The notes: a model not told the origin generated them from the letters alone. 64,000 bases of DNA from Segatella copri (GCF_019127135.1 NZ_JAHOEA010000012.1:14133-78132), one strand, 5' to 3'; shown: positions 1 through 10,298, counted from the stretch's first letter. A program made the numbers and translations.

Positions 1-461
1 TTCTCTACCACGATGGCATGACTCTCCGTCTGCCCCACCAGTCCGAGCACCTCAGCATGACCATTCTTACCGAAAATCACGATCTGTGCCTCCGGATTGT
101 TGACATACTGCTTCTTGATGCGGCGCTGCAACTGGAGCACCACAGGACAGGTAGCATCGATGATTTCGATATTGTTCCGTTCGGCAAGGGCATAAGTCTC
201 AGGCGGTTCACCATGAGCACGGAGCAAGACCTTTACGCCCTGCAGTTCCTCCATCTGCTCATGGTCTATCGTGATGAGTCCCGCTTCATGCAGGCGCTCC
301 ACCTCCATACCGTTATGCACAATATCACCCAGGCAGTAAAGTTTACCGCCCTTAGCCAACTCCTCTTCAGCTTTCTTGATGGCAGTGGTTACGCCAAAGC
401 AGAACCCACTGCCGTTATCTATTTCTATCTGCACGATATTCGTTTTTAATTCATTGTACAT
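1..461 (-). CDS. ispH: 4-hydroxy-3-methylbut-2-enyl diphosphate reductase IspH, 5' part
   Basis: The last step of the MEP isoprenoid pathway, in which an iron-sulfur enzyme converts HMBPP to IPP and DMAPP in the cytoplasm. Only the first 153 codons lie in the window; the gene runs off the left edge. The translation shows the N-terminal cluster cysteine in GFCFGV, then CLGDIVHN and LLRAHGEPP, and a second conserved cysteine in DATCPVV, all typical of IspH/LytB. I chose the ATG at 459-461, which overlaps the end of the upstream DUF1573 gene by 11 bases and suggests translational coupling. Nothing looks damaged in the visible part. Confidence 0.93.
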   Translation of the reverse strand, partial: MYNELKTNIVQIEIDNGSGFCFGVTTAIKKAEEELAKGGKLYCLGDIVHNGMEVERLHEAGLITIDHEQMEELQGVKVLLRAHGEPPETYALAERNNIEIIDATCPVVLQLQRRIKKQYVNNPEAQIVIFGKNGHAEVLGLVGQTESHAIVVE

Positions 462-1515
462 TAATCTTCACCACCACCTTAGCATGGTCAGGATCATTCG
501 TAATCATGAGGATACGAGGGTGTCTGACACGCGATTTCTTCAAGTCGGCAGCCACAGCCGTCACCTTCATCTTAACGGTCTCTCCTGGCTGAATCTTACT
601 CTTCTTCAGGTTCACCTGCAAGCCCATCGTAAACATCTGCATGCTGCGGATATCCAGTTCCGACTTACCCTTGTTGGTAATCAGAATCTCACCCTTCAGC
701 TTCTTCTTTCCATTGAAACTACCCAGATTGAGGTCGGTGGCAGACATCTCTATCTTCGGAGCCAGTGCCTTTTTGGCTGGAGTCATGTTCTCGAAACCAG
801 GAAGAAGAACGGCTGATACCACGATTTCCTTCTCAGGCGCAATCTTATCGCCAGGACGCTCACCGAGATAAATGGATGTCTGGTTCAAGCCCAGGTCACG
901 CAGTTTCTTGGAATCCAGCACGAAACTGATTTCGGCTGAATGACGCGGAGCCACCTTGGAAGGCGATACGAAAGCATGAAGATAGTCCGGAAGATGCATC
1001 ACTACCGGCTCCAGTAATTCGTCGGTAGGATTGAAGATATGAATGCGCTGAACCGGACGGTCGCCACGGTTCACGTCATCAAACTCTACCTCCTGGGCAT
1101 CACTCTTGATGGCACCCAGCATCTCATCGTAAGGACCAGCGAAATCTACTACGCTGCCCACTACCTTTCCCCTCATAGAGAGGATGAACGGCTCTTCATC
1201 CGCATTGGTATAGAGGCAAACCTGCTTGGTGAAAGTACCCATCTGCTTGGCATCGTATACCGCCTTGATGACGAAACTTTCGCCAGCAGCAATGCTCGTC
1301 TTCGGATAATCAACCTCCGTACAGCCGCAGCTTTTCAACACATTGTTGATAACCAAAGGCTTGCGCCCATCATTCTTCAGCACGAATTCGGCAGTTACAG
1401 GCTTGCTGAACACCACCTGTCCGCAGTCTACCACCTCGTGCTGGGTTGTAATCTTCTGTGCTGATGCAGGCAGCGCCAACAGCGCTGAGAGCATCCATAT
1501 ATTCATCCGTTTCAT
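451..1515 (-). CDS. DUF1573 family exported protein
   Basis: Exported protein of 354 residues with an N-terminal signal peptide (cleavage expected after ASAQ near residue 20). DUF1573 is an immunoglobulin-like fold common in Bacteroidota. The first copy spans about residues 25-120 and carries the family's SCGCT motif near residue 63. Weaker beta-sandwich repeats follow, and the C-terminal part (about 255-350) again reads like an Ig domain ([20 protein letters not shown]). The function is not known; a periplasmic or cell-surface scaffold is an inference. It lies between the A2M-like gene (42-bp gap) and ispH (11-bp overlap), so the three are probably transcribed together. MKRMNIW at 1515 and MNIW at 1506 are both possible starts; the first leaves a normal positively charged n-region. 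Confidence 0.8.
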   Translation of the reverse strand: MKRMNIWMLSALLALPASAQKITTQHEVVDCGQVVFSKPVTAEFVLKNDGRKPLVINNVLKSCGCTEVDYPKTSIAAGESFVIKAVYDAKQMGTFTKQVCLYTNADEEPFILSMRGKVVGSVVDFAGPYDEMLGAIKSDAQEVEFDDVNRGDRPVQRIHIFNPTDELLEPVVMHLPDYLHAFVSPSKVAPRHSAEISFVLDSKKLRDLGLNQTSIYLGERPGDKIAPEKEIVVSAVLLPGFENMTPAKKALAPKIEMSATDLNLGSFNGKKKLKGEILITNKGKSELDIRSMQMFTMGLQVNLKKSKIQPGETVKMKVTAVAADLKKSRVRHPRILMITNDPDHAKVVVKINVQ

Positions 1516-1556
1516 ACTATTCTATTTTAAATTATCAATCTATAAACTATAAACTT

Positions 1557-4500
1557 TTAATTGTTAACTCTCAATTCATAAGCCTCTGTGCGGCCACCAA
1601 ACTCCGGACAGTAGGTACACTCAGCAGTGCAAGTTCCGCTCTGGTAGTCGCCCTTTCTATCCACGTAATACTCCATTTCTACGATGTGCTTACCTTTAGA
1701 TAAACGATCGAAATAGAAATTTGTTGCATAATCTCTTGGAGAAACATAGCAGCCTATGCCCCACTGATAACCGCTCAACTGGTTAACTGGTTCCAGACAT
1801 GCCGCACGCTTATCCGTAATCTGCACGAAGTCGTAGTCGCGGTCGGCGGTGATGATCAGCGTTACCTTCACCTTCTCGCCTACCTTCGCCTGCGCCTTGC
1901 CCTTGCCCTCAGATTCGGCAGGAACGATGACACGGCGAATCTTGATGCCCGACTCCATGGAACCGATTTCGCTGACAGGCTGCTTAAACTCTGCATAGAC
2001 AGCACCCCAGCTGGTATAATCGCTCTTTTTGTCGATGCTCAGTCTAGATGCCTTGCCCGTTTTTTCGGTTTTCACATAGCCCAAAGTAGTGGAATCCTGC
2101 GGCATCGGCAGCAGCTTGCCATCCAGTTTCAGCACGGCATTCTCAGCCTTCCTGCTCCAGTTGTTCTCATTGCCTTTCATAAAGGCGTAAACAGCATCCA
2201 CGGTGTTCACCGGCGTATCCCAAACCTGGGTGCGTTTCGACATCAGGAGCCAGCGCTGCAGTTCCTCTATGGTCTGCTTGTCGTTCGGCTTCAGCATCTG
2301 CATCGCCTCTATTACGGAAACCTGGGTTGGTATCTTGTAGTTTCTCCAGCTGTAGAGTGCCTTGCGGGTATCGTAGTAGCGGCCCATCTCCTCACGGTAA
2401 ACGGCATATTCGTTCACGCTCTGCAGATATTCGCCTGCCTTCTCGCGGTAGGCAGCATTCTGCTGGCTGTTCCTGGCGAGCACCACGGCAGCCCGCGCCT
2501 TGCCATAGATGGAGAAATCACCGGTCATCTTCGACATCTTGTCCAGGAGATAAGCCTTATCCTGCTCCAGATTCTGCTTCATCTTTCTGCCATCCATCGA
2601 AAGAATGTAGAGATAATGCAGCGCCTGTTCGCTAGGATTCACCTTCTGCTTTTTCTCCTCCTGCTTCTTCATTTCTCTTACTTCCTGAGCGGTCTGCAGA
2701 GAGAGATAGTTCAGAGCCGAAGTCAGCATCCGGGCGGTTGATTTCTGCACACCTGCGATGGCATTCAACCGAACCATCATTTCGGCTACCGACGTAGTCA
2801 TATACCGGCTGCCCTTCATGCCTTTCCACCAGGAGAAGGAACCGTTAGGGTTCTGCAAGTTCTTCAGCTTCTCCACCTGATTCTGCAGACGGATGCTCTC
2901 CTGAGAGAGATTCTTCTGAGAATGATTATCCAAAGAGAGAGTCTTCTGGATATGGGTGGTGATGGTATTGGCGTAGATGGCAGACATCAGCGAGATGGCG
3001 TCCTCCTCATCCGGATTACTGATGGCTGGCAGCGCCTTCACCATCAGCCAACTAGGATTGTTGGTGTACTCGATGGTTACCTTTGCATCTTCAGCGCCCT
3101 TCGCCTGCTTGCCCTCCTTGTTCAGGAAGAGTTTGCTCAGGTCGAAGTTCTGCTCACCCTTCTGATGCAGGGTGATAGGCAGGGTGTTCACCACGAGTTC
3201 ACGGTTGCTCAAAACCGGCAGATAGTGCTGTTCACCATCGCTGTAGCCATTACCGGCAGCCACCACCTTATTAATATATACGCCTTCTTTCAGTCCCTGG
3301 ACATCAAAGGAGATGGTAGCAGAGCCCTCGGCATCGATGCTGTAGTTCTGCGTCTTCTGCCAAACCACCTTGTTGGTCTCCGGGTCGAGAATCTGCATAC
3401 GGGCGTTGCCACTCACCTTCTTGTCGGAAGTATTGAAGAGTTTCACCACGATGGTGCTCTTATCGCCCTCACGCAGGAAGCGAGGCATGTTAGGCTGCAC
3501 CATCACGGTCTTCTGAGCCACAGCCTCATCCACCAGCAAACCGTTGCGCATCTCCTTGTCATGAGCCAATCCCATGAACTTCCAGGTAGTCACGCTCTCT
3601 GGTAGGGTAAATCTGATGGCTACGTTGCCATTGTTGTCGCTCTCCAAGGCAGGATAGAAGAAGGCAGTCTCGTTCAGGTTCTCGCGCACCTGCACCTGGT
3701 CGAGGAACAGTTCTGCATCAGAGCCAGAACCGCCGGCAAACTGCGGCATCTCCTCTACTACATCAAAAACCTTGTTGGCAGATGGAGCAGCCGCTGCAAC
3801 ACGGGTCATATTACTCCCACGAATTTTCATGACTTTCGCTTCCTCTCGAACCAGCTCGTCTTTCTTTATACGAACAGCCTCTACGGTTCCGCCAAGAGAA
3901 CGTTCCAACTTGCTCAGCTCCACCGCTTGCATATAAGCATAATAGCTAAAGAATTTGCCATCAAACTTATCCACATCCAATTGCTTCTCATCATAATACT
4001 TGGTAGGATAAACGCCATTCAAGTAAAATGGGCGGAAAGTGAGGTTGTGCTTCCAGTAGCAGTCTGGCAAACTCTGATAGAAGCCCAGGGAGAGATTCCA
4101 GGAATGCGGGGCTATCTGGTCGAGCGACTTGTCATAGAGTACGCTCATCAGCTGCGCCTTGGCTGGCTTGCCGTCAGGGGTGGTAATCTTCAGCGTCCAC
4201 TCCTCCTTCTGTCCAGGGGTCAGACGGTTGCGGAAGGTCTTCCAGGCGATATTCAGTTTCTTCTCAGGCAAAGGACGGGCGATGCTCATCATTCGGGTAT
4301 AGCACTTGCCTTGCTTCACGAAACTATAGTTCAGCACGATGCCCGATGCATATTCCTCCTTGTAGGTGAAAGGCAGAGTCACGATACTGTCGCCCAACTC
4401 CCAGGCGCCCTTCTCCAGCAGTTTGTTGCCGGCGATGATGGAATATACGATGTGCGCTCCGTTCTCCGAAGAGCCCACCTGGATATAGACAGGCTTGCCA

Positions 4501-7034
4501 TCACGAGGGAAGGTCTTCGCCGTCTGATAATACCATTCGGTAGTTGGCTCCACCGGATGGGTATCCTTCATACTGAAGAGCGTGAACTTCTGCTGTAGGG
4601 TATCCTGTCCGCAGATTGCCTCCAACTGATGAACGCCAGATTTCCAAACAAAGGCAGAAGATGCAGAAGAAGCATATTCCTTGATAGAAACCGGTGCATT
4701 CGCCTCGGCATCCTTCCATTCGCCCTTATCAATGCGATATTTCAACCTGCTCGAAATCGGCATACCACTGGCATTGCGGTAAGCGAAGGTAACTGTCTTC
4801 AGACTGTCTGCCTCGATACGCTTAGGAAGATTCACCGTGAGGATGGTTGGCTTGGTGCCCAGAGGCAGACTCATCACGCCCTCGTGGCTTTCGCCGCTGA
4901 TGTCGGTAACGATAGCTGAGACCTCGAAGTTGAAGAAACGGGCGATGCGCATGAAATCGCTCATATCAGCCTCGTCTTTTCCTGACAAGGAAGCCTCCAG
5001 CGGAATTTCCACATCGAAGGTTCCGTCCTCACGAGTCACGCAACTGTCTGTCTTTACCAACTGTCCGGCAGAGCCTGCGCCCCACCACCAAAGCTGGTTT
5101 CTGCGAGTCACCTGATACTCCACCTTGGCACCCTGCACAGGCACACCAGAGTAGGTCTTGGCTGTAGCCTTCACCACTACAGTATCGCCCCAGTTATATT
5201 TCTCGTTCACCTTCGGGAAGGTAATCTCGAAGGTTGGACGCTTATACTCCTCAACTCTGAAATATTCGCTTGCGGTACCATTCACGGAGATGGAATACAG
5301 TCCCGTCTGTCCCTCCTTCGGCAATTCGAAATCTACGGAAGCCGTACCGTATTCATCGGTCGTAGCCTTCTGCTCAGCCACCTGCTTCCAGTTAGGATCT
5401 CGCAGGATAAAATTCAGTTCCATGCTCTTGCCAGGCACACTGGCATCCAAGCCCTTCTTCACGATGTAGGAAATGGCTGAGGCATGCACGGTCTGACCCG
5501 GGCGATAGATGCTGCGGTCGGTAAACAGCTGATGTTCAATCTTATCATCCTTCCGTTCGTAATAGCGGTCACGAGAAAGATAGATGCCCTTGGCAGGCGT
5601 AAACTTATCATTGCTGGTGGAAATCAAGATGTTTCCATCCACATTCTTGAAGTAAGCCTCTCCGTTCTCATCGGTCGTCAAGCGGGCATGAACCGTTCGT
5701 TTGTCCTTCTTCATGTTGAAACCATACCACTGGTCATAGAGTTCTATCTTCGCCCCAGCGATAGGCTGTCCGTCAGTAGCATTCACCACCACATAGCGAT
5801 GCTTATCATCAGGCAACTGCTGAATCATCACCGCCAGATTGCTGACATAGAAGAGTTCTCGCTGCGGAGCGATGCCGGTATTATCCGAAGTCACCTCCAT
5901 CAGATAGGCACCCAGCGGCAGATTGCCACCGATTTCGATGGAATCCTTCACCTCTTCGTAATCCGGACGACCATAGTAGTTGCGGCTGAAATCCTTCTGA
6001 TGCAGCTTCGTAGTCTTCTTCAGGAGCATCTTATAGGTAGCCTCATTCTGCGCATTATAATCGTTATCTGCCGTAATATTGAGGCGGGAGATGCTGATTT
6101 TCAGGTTCTGGAGATTGCGCACGTTCAGCTGTACCCACGCCTTCTCCCCAGGTCGCAATACCTGTGGCATATCCTTCACCCGGAACATCGGTTCGGTGAG
6201 TCGCTTCTGCGCATTTCTCAGTTCGTTCATTCTCGACCATCCACCCCAGCGGCTCAGCGCATAGTTGATATAGTTGAGCTTATCCTGCGGTTTGGCATCG
6301 GTAGCACCTTCCATGAAGCGGAAATGCTCCACGGCAAGTTCGCCTGCCTCCGGAATATCCTGATAAACCTGGATGAGCGAGTCGATGGTCTGCAGATACT
6401 TCGATTTCTTCACCTCTCTCACGTCGTCCTGGCGGTATTTCTCGATGAGCTTATAGGCACAGAGACATGCCGCACCCCTATTTTCCACCTTATTATAATA
6501 GGTGTACAGCTGCAGATACGCCTCCTTGCTGTCTGCCTCGAATCCGATGAGATGCAGCAGATCGTTGTTAAAGGAACTGCCATCCACGCCCTTCAGCGTC
6601 AATGGAACATACTCTGTAGATGCATGTCGAGCTAGAAGTTCAGGCTGTTCCAAGGCCTTCTTGAAGAACTCCTGGCTTTTCTTTTCGTTCATATCACAAT
6701 ACACCTTACCCAGCACGGCATATCTCACCGCCTTCAATGCCGGGTCGTTCACCTTCAGCACCTCGGTTTCCATCCGCTTCAAGTTAGGCGAAAGCGAGTC
6801 AGCAGAAATCTCTTTCCAGAGAGTCATCTGCCTCATCTCAGCCGCCAGCAGCTGCCCGTAATCTTTGGCAGCCGAAGCCTTGGCGATGATTTTCTTCATC
6901 ACCGCGATTTCGCTCTTAGGCTGGTCCTTCTGAGCAATGATTTCAGCTTGTTTCCACAAGTTGTCGTATGTCTGAGCCGCTACCTGCATCGTAGCAAAGA
7001 GGGCTATCAGAAGTGATAAAATGTTTCTTTTCAT
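1557..7034 (-). CDS. Alpha-2-macroglobulin-like (MG2) giant exported protein
   Basis: Protein of 1825 residues. An upstream in-frame ATG exists at 7100, but MKRNILSLLIALF at 7034 gives a clean signal peptide (cut near VAAQ), so I used it. Family features in order: a helical N-terminal region to about residue 280; macroglobulin domains, with the MG2 signature DRSIYRPGQTV near 508; the A2M domain (NGNVAIRFTLPESVTTWKF) near 1135-1155; and an alpha-toroid with repeated helical hairpins from about 1330. The position of the usual thioester motif (C-x-E-Q) holds NPDEEDAISLM near 1345, with no cysteine, so covalent protease trapping is not expected. A stretch reading VVEEMPQFAGG (about 1090-1100) resembles a motif of Bacteroidota TonB-family proteins. 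The role is presumably periplasmic or envelope defence or scaffolding. Two heptamer repeats follow the stop. Confidence 0.85.
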   Translation of the reverse strand: MKRNILSLLIALFATMQVAAQTYDNLWKQAEIIAQKDQPKSEIAVMKKIIAKASAAKDYGQLLAAEMRQMTLWKEISADSLSPNLKRMETEVLKVNDPALKAVRYAVLGKVYCDMNEKKSQEFFKKALEQPELLARHASTEYVPLTLKGVDGSSFNNDLLHLIGFEADSKEAYLQLYTYYNKVENRGAACLCAYKLIEKYRQDDVREVKKSKYLQTIDSLIQVYQDIPEAGELAVEHFRFMEGATDAKPQDKLNYINYALSRWGGWSRMNELRNAQKRLTEPMFRVKDMPQVLRPGEKAWVQLNVRNLQNLKISISRLNITADNDYNAQNEATYKMLLKKTTKLHQKDFSRNYYGRPDYEEVKDSIEIGGNLPLGAYLMEVTSDNTGIAPQRELFYVSNLAVMIQQLPDDKHRYVVVNATDGQPIAGAKIELYDQWYGFNMKKDKRTVHARLTTDENGEAYFKNVDGNILISTSNDKFTPAKGIYLSRDRYYERKDDKIEHQLFTDRSIYRPGQTVHASAISYIVKKGLDASVPGKSMELNFILRDPNWKQVAEQKATTDEYGTASVDFELPKEGQTGLYSISVNGTASEYFRVEEYKRPTFEITFPKVNEKYNWGDTVVVKATAKTYSGVPVQGAKVEYQVTRRNQLWWWGAGSAGQLVKTDSCVTREDGTFDVEIPLEASLSGKDEADMSDFMRIARFFNFEVSAIVTDISGESHEGVMSLPLGTKPTILTVNLPKRIEADSLKTVTFAYRNASGMPISSRLKYRIDKGEWKDAEANAPVSIKEYASSASSAFVWKSGVHQLEAICGQDTLQQKFTLFSMKDTHPVEPTTEWYYQTAKTFPRDGKPVYIQVGSSENGAHIVYSIIAGNKLLEKGAWELGDSIVTLPFTYKEEYASGIVLNYSFVKQGKCYTRMMSIARPLPEKKLNIAWKTFRNRLTPGQKEEWTLKITTPDGKPAKAQLMSVLYDKSLDQIAPHSWNLSLGFYQSLPDCYWKHNLTFRPFYLNGVYPTKYYDEKQLDVDKFDGKFFSYYAYMQAVELSKLERSLGGTVEAVRIKKDELVREEAKVMKIRGSNMTRVAAAAPSANKVFDVVEEMPQFAGGSGSDAELFLDQVQVRENLNETAFFYPALESDNNGNVAIRFTLPESVTTWKFMGLAHDKEMRNGLLVDEAVAQKTVMVQPNMPRFLREGDKSTIVVKLFNTSDKKVSGNARMQILDPETNKVVWQKTQNYSIDAEGSATISFDVQGLKEGVYINKVVAAGNGYSDGEQHYLPVLSNRELVVNTLPITLHQKGEQNFDLSKLFLNKEGKQAKGAEDAKVTIEYTNNPSWLMVKALPAISNPDEEDAISLMSAIYANTITTHIQKTLSLDNHSQKNLSQESIRLQNQVEKLKNLQNPNGSFSWWKGMKGSRYMTTSVAEMMVRLNAIAGVQKSTARMLTSALNYLSLQTAQEVREMKKQEEKKQKVNPSEQALHYLYILSMDGRKMKQNLEQDKAYLLDKMSKMTGDFSIYGKARAAVVLARNSQQNAAYREKAGEYLQSVNEYAVYREEMGRYYDTRKALYSWRNYKIPTQVSVIEAMQMLKPNDKQTIEELQRWLLMSKRTQVWDTPVNTVDAVYAFMKGNENNWSRKAENAVLKLDGKLLPMPQDSTTLGYVKTEKTGKASRLSIDKKSDYTSWGAVYAEFKQPVSEIGSMESGIKIRRVIVPAESEGKGKAQAKVGEKVKVTLIITADRDYDFVQITDKRAACLEPVNQLSGYQWGIGCYVSPRDYATNFYFDRLSKGKHIVEMEYYVDRKGDYQSGTCTAECTYCPEFGGRTEAYELRVNN

Positions 7035-7089
7035 AAGCCAACTGTATAAAATGTTTATAGAATGATGATAATCATCAAACTTTTCATTG

Positions 7090-7097
7090 CAAAAATA
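7090..7097 (-). promoter_or_regulatory. Candidate -7 box for the A2M-like gene
   Basis: The minus strand reads TATTTTTG here, matching the Bacteroidota -7 consensus TAnnTTTG, 56 bases upstream of the chosen ATG. No clear TTTG -33 element is seen at the right distance, so this rests on one box. Confidence 0.4.
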
Positions 7098-7140
7098 CAA
7101 AAAAAAACTGTTTTCTAACCTCGAAACTGAAACTTTTTAC

Positions 7141-7148
7141 TATCTTTG
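7141..7148 (+). promoter_or_regulatory. Candidate -7 box for the GH94 gene
   Basis: TATCTTTG, a perfect Bacteroidota -7 box, lies 45 bases before the GH94 start codon and is divergent from the A2M promoter. The -33 region is not convincing. Confidence 0.5.
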
Positions 7149-7193
7149 CACCAAATTATTATATTTTACTTAGAAATAAACATTAAAAAAACA

Positions 7194-9689
7194 ATGGCAG
7201 AGAAAAAGTACGGTCATTTTGATGACGCCAATCGCGAGTACGTGATTACTGACCCAAAGACCCCATGGCCTTGGATCAATTATTTGGGTAACGAGGATTT
7301 CTTCTCGCTCATATCCAACACAGCAGGTGGTTATTCCTTCTACAAGGATGCCAAGTTCCGTCGCATCACACGTTACCGCTACAACGGTGTGCCGATGGAT
7401 AACGGCGGTCGCTATTTCTATATCAAGGATGGTGATACCGTATGGAACCCAGGGTGGAAACCTTGCAAGACACCGCTCGACAGCTACGAGTGCCGCCACG
7501 GCATGAACTATACCCGCATCACGGGCAGCAAGAACGGCGTAGAGGCAAGTGTGCTCTTCTTCGTTCCGCTCCATACATGGGCTGAGGTGCAGAAGATGAC
7601 GCTGAAGAACCAGTCACAGGAGGTGAAGACTCTCAAGGTGTTCTCCTTTGCAGAGTGGTGCCTCTGGAATGCTGCTACCGACATGGAGAACTTCCAGCGC
7701 AACTTCTCTACGGGCGAAGTAGAGGTAGAAGGCTCTACCATCTATCACAAGACCGAATATCGTGAGCGCCGCAACCACTATGCTTTCTATACAGTGAATA
7801 CCGAGATTCAGGGCTACGATACCGACCGCGAGAGCTTCATCGGACTCTACAACGAGTTTGCCGAGCCGGAAGCCGTGATGGAAGGCAAGCCACGCAACAG
7901 CTTTGCCCACGGCTGGAGCCCTATCGCATCTCATTATATCGAGGTTACCCTGCAGCCAGGCGAGAGCCGCGACCTCATCTTCCTGCTGGGCTATGTGGAG
8001 AACGAGCAGGACAAGAAGTTCAGCGCCAAGAAGGTAATCAACAAAGAGAAGGCTCATCAGCTTATCGCCCAGTTTGATACCACCGAAAAGGTGGATGCTG
8101 CCTTTGCAGAACTCAACCAGTACTGGGATAACCTGCTGAACATCTTCACCGTGAAGAGCGGCAACGACAAGTTAGACCGCATGGTGAACATCTGGAACCA
8201 GTATCAGTGCATGATCACCTTCTGTATGTCGCGCTCGGCAAGTTTCTTCGAGAGCGGCATCGGTCGAGGCATGGGCTTCCGCGATTCCAACCAGGACCTC
8301 GTAGGTTTCGTTCATCAGATACCTACCCGTGCCCGTCAGCGCATCATCGATATCGCCAGCACCCAGTTCCCTGACGGTGGCTGCTACCACCAGTATCAGC
8401 CGCTCACCAAACGCGGCAACAACGATATCGGTGGCGGTTTCAACGACGACCCATGCTGGCTCATCTTCGGTACCGTAGCCTATATCAAGGAGACGGGCGA
8501 CTTCTCTATCCTCGCTGAGCAAGTGCCTTTCGACAACCAGCCAGGCACAGAAGTAAGCCTCTTCGAGCACCTCAAGATTTCGATGAACCATGTTATCAAC
8601 AACCTGGGTCCACACAAGTTGCCACTCATCGGAAGAGCCGACTGGAACGACTGTCTGAACCTGAACTGCTTCTCCTGGGACCCTAACGAGAGTTTCCAGA
8701 CCACCGAAAACAAGGGCGAAGGAAGCAAGGCAGAGAGTCTGATGATAGCCGGTCTGTTCGTGGTTACCGGCAAGGATTATGTGGCTCTGTGCAAGCAGCT
8801 TGCCAAGGAAGCTATGGAAAGCAAGGAGGGCGAAATAGCCGGTCTTGCAGAGGAAGATTATTTGACAGAAGCCGAGCGCATGCAGCAGGCTGTAGATGAG
8901 ATGAACGAGGCTGTGAAGCAGCATGGATGGGACGGTGAATGGTTCCTCCGCGCTTACGATTTCTTCGGCAACAAGATTGGTAGTGATGAGAACGAGGAAG
9001 GCAAAATCTTCATCGAGAGCCAGGGCTGGTGTACGATGGCTGGTATCGGTCTGGAAGAAGGACTCTGCGATAAAGCACTGGATAGCAGCAAGAAACGACT
9101 GGAATGCGAGCACGGAATGGTGCTGAACAACCCAGCCTACACCACCTATCATGTAGAAATGGGTGAGATTTCTTCTTATCCTGAAGGCTACAAGGAGAAC
9201 GCCGGTATCTTCTGCCACAACAATCCTTGGGTCATCATCGGAGAGACTGTAGCCGGTCGAGGCAACGATGCCTGGAGCCATTATACCAAGATTCTGCCTA
9301 GCTATGTAGAGGAAAAATATCAGACACTTCACAAGGTAGAACCTTACGTAAACTGCCAGATGGTAGCCGGTAAGGATGCAGCCAAACCGGGCGAAGGAAA
9401 GAACTCCTGGCTCACCGGTACAGCGGCATGGATGTGGTATACAGTATCAGAATTCATCCTCGGCATCAAGCCAGATTATGAAGGTTTGCTCATCGACCCT
9501 TGTCTCCCAAGCACCGCTAAGGAGTATGAGGTAACCCGCAAGTTCCGTGGTGGCGAATACCATATCACAGTAAAGAATCCTAGCGGAAACCAGAAGGGTG
9601 TGAAGCAGATTACAGTGGATGGCACTCCTATCTCAGGCACCATCATTCCTTGCTCTGAAGGCAAGCATGAAGTAGTGGTTGAGATGTAA
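7194..9689 (+). CDS. GH94 cellobiose phosphorylase-like enzyme
   Basis: Cytoplasmic enzyme of 831 residues without a signal peptide. GH94 enzymes phosphorolyse beta-linked glucose disaccharides or short oligomers to glucose 1-phosphate plus the shortened sugar. The N-terminus ([13 protein letters not shown], then [20 protein letters not shown] and RITRYRYNG) is that of cellobiose phosphorylases as I recall them. The catalytic-acid region reads RADWNDCLN with Asp483 and Asp486, followed by a C-terminal jelly-roll. The length is close to the usual 810-830. The start is MAEKK at 7194 rather than the upstream in-frame ATG at 7146, because the -7 box at 7141-7148 overlaps that ATG. It is monocistronic but complements the GH5/GH3 locus at 15845-25545 by handling cellobiose-type products. 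Exact substrate (cellobiose, laminaribiose or longer) cannot be fixed from sequence alone. Confidence 0.9.
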   Translation: MAEKKYGHFDDANREYVITDPKTPWPWINYLGNEDFFSLISNTAGGYSFYKDAKFRRITRYRYNGVPMDNGGRYFYIKDGDTVWNPGWKPCKTPLDSYECRHGMNYTRITGSKNGVEASVLFFVPLHTWAEVQKMTLKNQSQEVKTLKVFSFAEWCLWNAATDMENFQRNFSTGEVEVEGSTIYHKTEYRERRNHYAFYTVNTEIQGYDTDRESFIGLYNEFAEPEAVMEGKPRNSFAHGWSPIASHYIEVTLQPGESRDLIFLLGYVENEQDKKFSAKKVINKEKAHQLIAQFDTTEKVDAAFAELNQYWDNLLNIFTVKSGNDKLDRMVNIWNQYQCMITFCMSRSASFFESGIGRGMGFRDSNQDLVGFVHQIPTRARQRIIDIASTQFPDGGCYHQYQPLTKRGNNDIGGGFNDDPCWLIFGTVAYIKETGDFSILAEQVPFDNQPGTEVSLFEHLKISMNHVINNLGPHKLPLIGRADWNDCLNLNCFSWDPNESFQTTENKGEGSKAESLMIAGLFVVTGKDYVALCKQLAKEAMESKEGEIAGLAEEDYLTEAERMQQAVDEMNEAVKQHGWDGEWFLRAYDFFGNKIGSDENEEGKIFIESQGWCTMAGIGLEEGLCDKALDSSKKRLECEHGMVLNNPAYTTYHVEMGEISSYPEGYKENAGIFCHNNPWVIIGETVAGRGNDAWSHYTKILPSYVEEKYQTLHKVEPYVNCQMVAGKDAAKPGEGKNSWLTGTAAWMWYTVSEFILGIKPDYEGLLIDPCLPSTAKEYEVTRKFRGGEYHITVKNPSGNQKGVKQITVDGTPISGTIIPCSEGKHEVVVEM

Positions 9690-9750
9690 AATCAGCCAAA
9701 TTTCATCAAGTTACGATTTGAAAGTTCAATGTAACGAAACTCCTTTTCAC

Positions 9751-9781
9751 ACCCATGCCCCCTGTTTTAGGGGGCATGGGT
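9751..9781. terminator. Perfect 13-bp hairpin with GTTTT loop
   Basis: Arms 9751-9763 and 9769-9781 (ACCCATGCCCCCT and its complement) enclose the loop GTTTT. It follows the GH94 gene by about 60 bases and is a likely terminator. Its stem ACCCATGC is shared with the hairpin at 63938-63970, so it also belongs to a local repeat family. Confidence 0.7.
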
Positions 9782-9790
9782 ATCACAATA

Positions 9791-9825
9791 AACACTTGAC
9801 GCCCTAAAACAGGGCGTCAAGTGTT
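9791..9825 (+). terminator. Perfect 15-bp hairpin with AAAAC loop
   Basis: Arms 9791-9805 and 9811-9825 pair perfectly around AAAAC and run into TTTTATTTAT, a normal rho-independent end for the GH94 transcript. The stem tip CCCT-AAAAC-AGGG is the reverse complement of the tip of the hairpin just upstream. Confidence 0.75.
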
Positions 9826-9910
9826 TTATTTATCTGATAATCTGATACTTAACTTTTAACATAAGCACATATCCAACACTATTAAGAGAAAGATTCAAAG
9901 TCCCTATCAT

Positions 9911-10110
9911 TGACTCAGTTCCTCAGTTACTCAGTTCCTCAGTTTTTTTCTAGGGGGTATATAGCCCTTATAGTTCAAAATTGTTTTAAATTGTTATATA
10001 TTATATATTATTATATATATATTTATATATATATAATAAACTTCTAAATAAAGGAAAAAGTGAAGGGTCAGAGAAAAACTGAGGAACTGAGTAACTGAGG
10101 AACTGAGTCA
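9911..10110. repeat. 200-bp inverted-repeat element with 8-bp tandem arrays in both arms
   Basis: Two perfectly complementary 37-bp arms (9911-9947 and 10074-10110) enclose 126 bp of very AT-rich DNA. Each arm is itself a tandem array of four 8-bp units: CTCAGTTC, CTCAGTTA, CTCAGTTC, CTCAGTTT from 9914, and the complement on the right. It encodes no protein. It could be a MITE-like element, a cruciform-forming site or two head-to-head copies of a short repeat. No clear target-site duplication was found. Confidence 0.85.
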
Positions 10111-10182
10111 TTGCAGTAAAAACATCATAATCCTCGTAAACACCTGATTTACTGCTTAACTCTATACTTTAAGAGAGCAAAG

Positions 10183-10248
10183 CTATGAGTTGCTACCCGT
10201 AAAACTATGAGTTGTCACCCCGAAAACTATGAGTAAGGAAGTTTAACG
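10183..10248 (+). repeat. Three direct repeats with an exact 22-bp period
   Basis: The core CTATGAGT begins at 10183, 10205 and 10227. The first two copies continue alike (TTGCTACCCG, TTGTCACCCC), while the third diverges after the core. A 22-bp period is about two helical turns, so the cores face the same side of the DNA, as in operator arrays or iterons. The array ends about 50 bp before a good promoter at 10299-10330. Confidence 0.7.
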
Positions 10249-10298
10249 ACTTTCAATCTGAAAGCACATTTCAAACATTTTCTTATCACACCCCCAAA

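Noticed and set aside
2922..3605. Plus-strand open frame of 227 codons inside the A2M gene
   Set aside because: It is antisense to a long, well-supported coding region and has no recognisable family, promoter or signal.
8172..9332. Minus-strand open frame of 386 codons inside the GH94 gene
   Set aside because: Antisense shadow of a clear enzyme gene without any family match.
9911..10110. The 200-bp inverted repeat as an insertion sequence
   Set aside because: It has no transposase frame, and I could not identify a target-site duplication. A non-autonomous element remains possible and is reported as such.
10183..10248. 22-bp repeats as plasmid iterons
   Set aside because: No replication-protein gene lies nearby, and only three partial copies exist.
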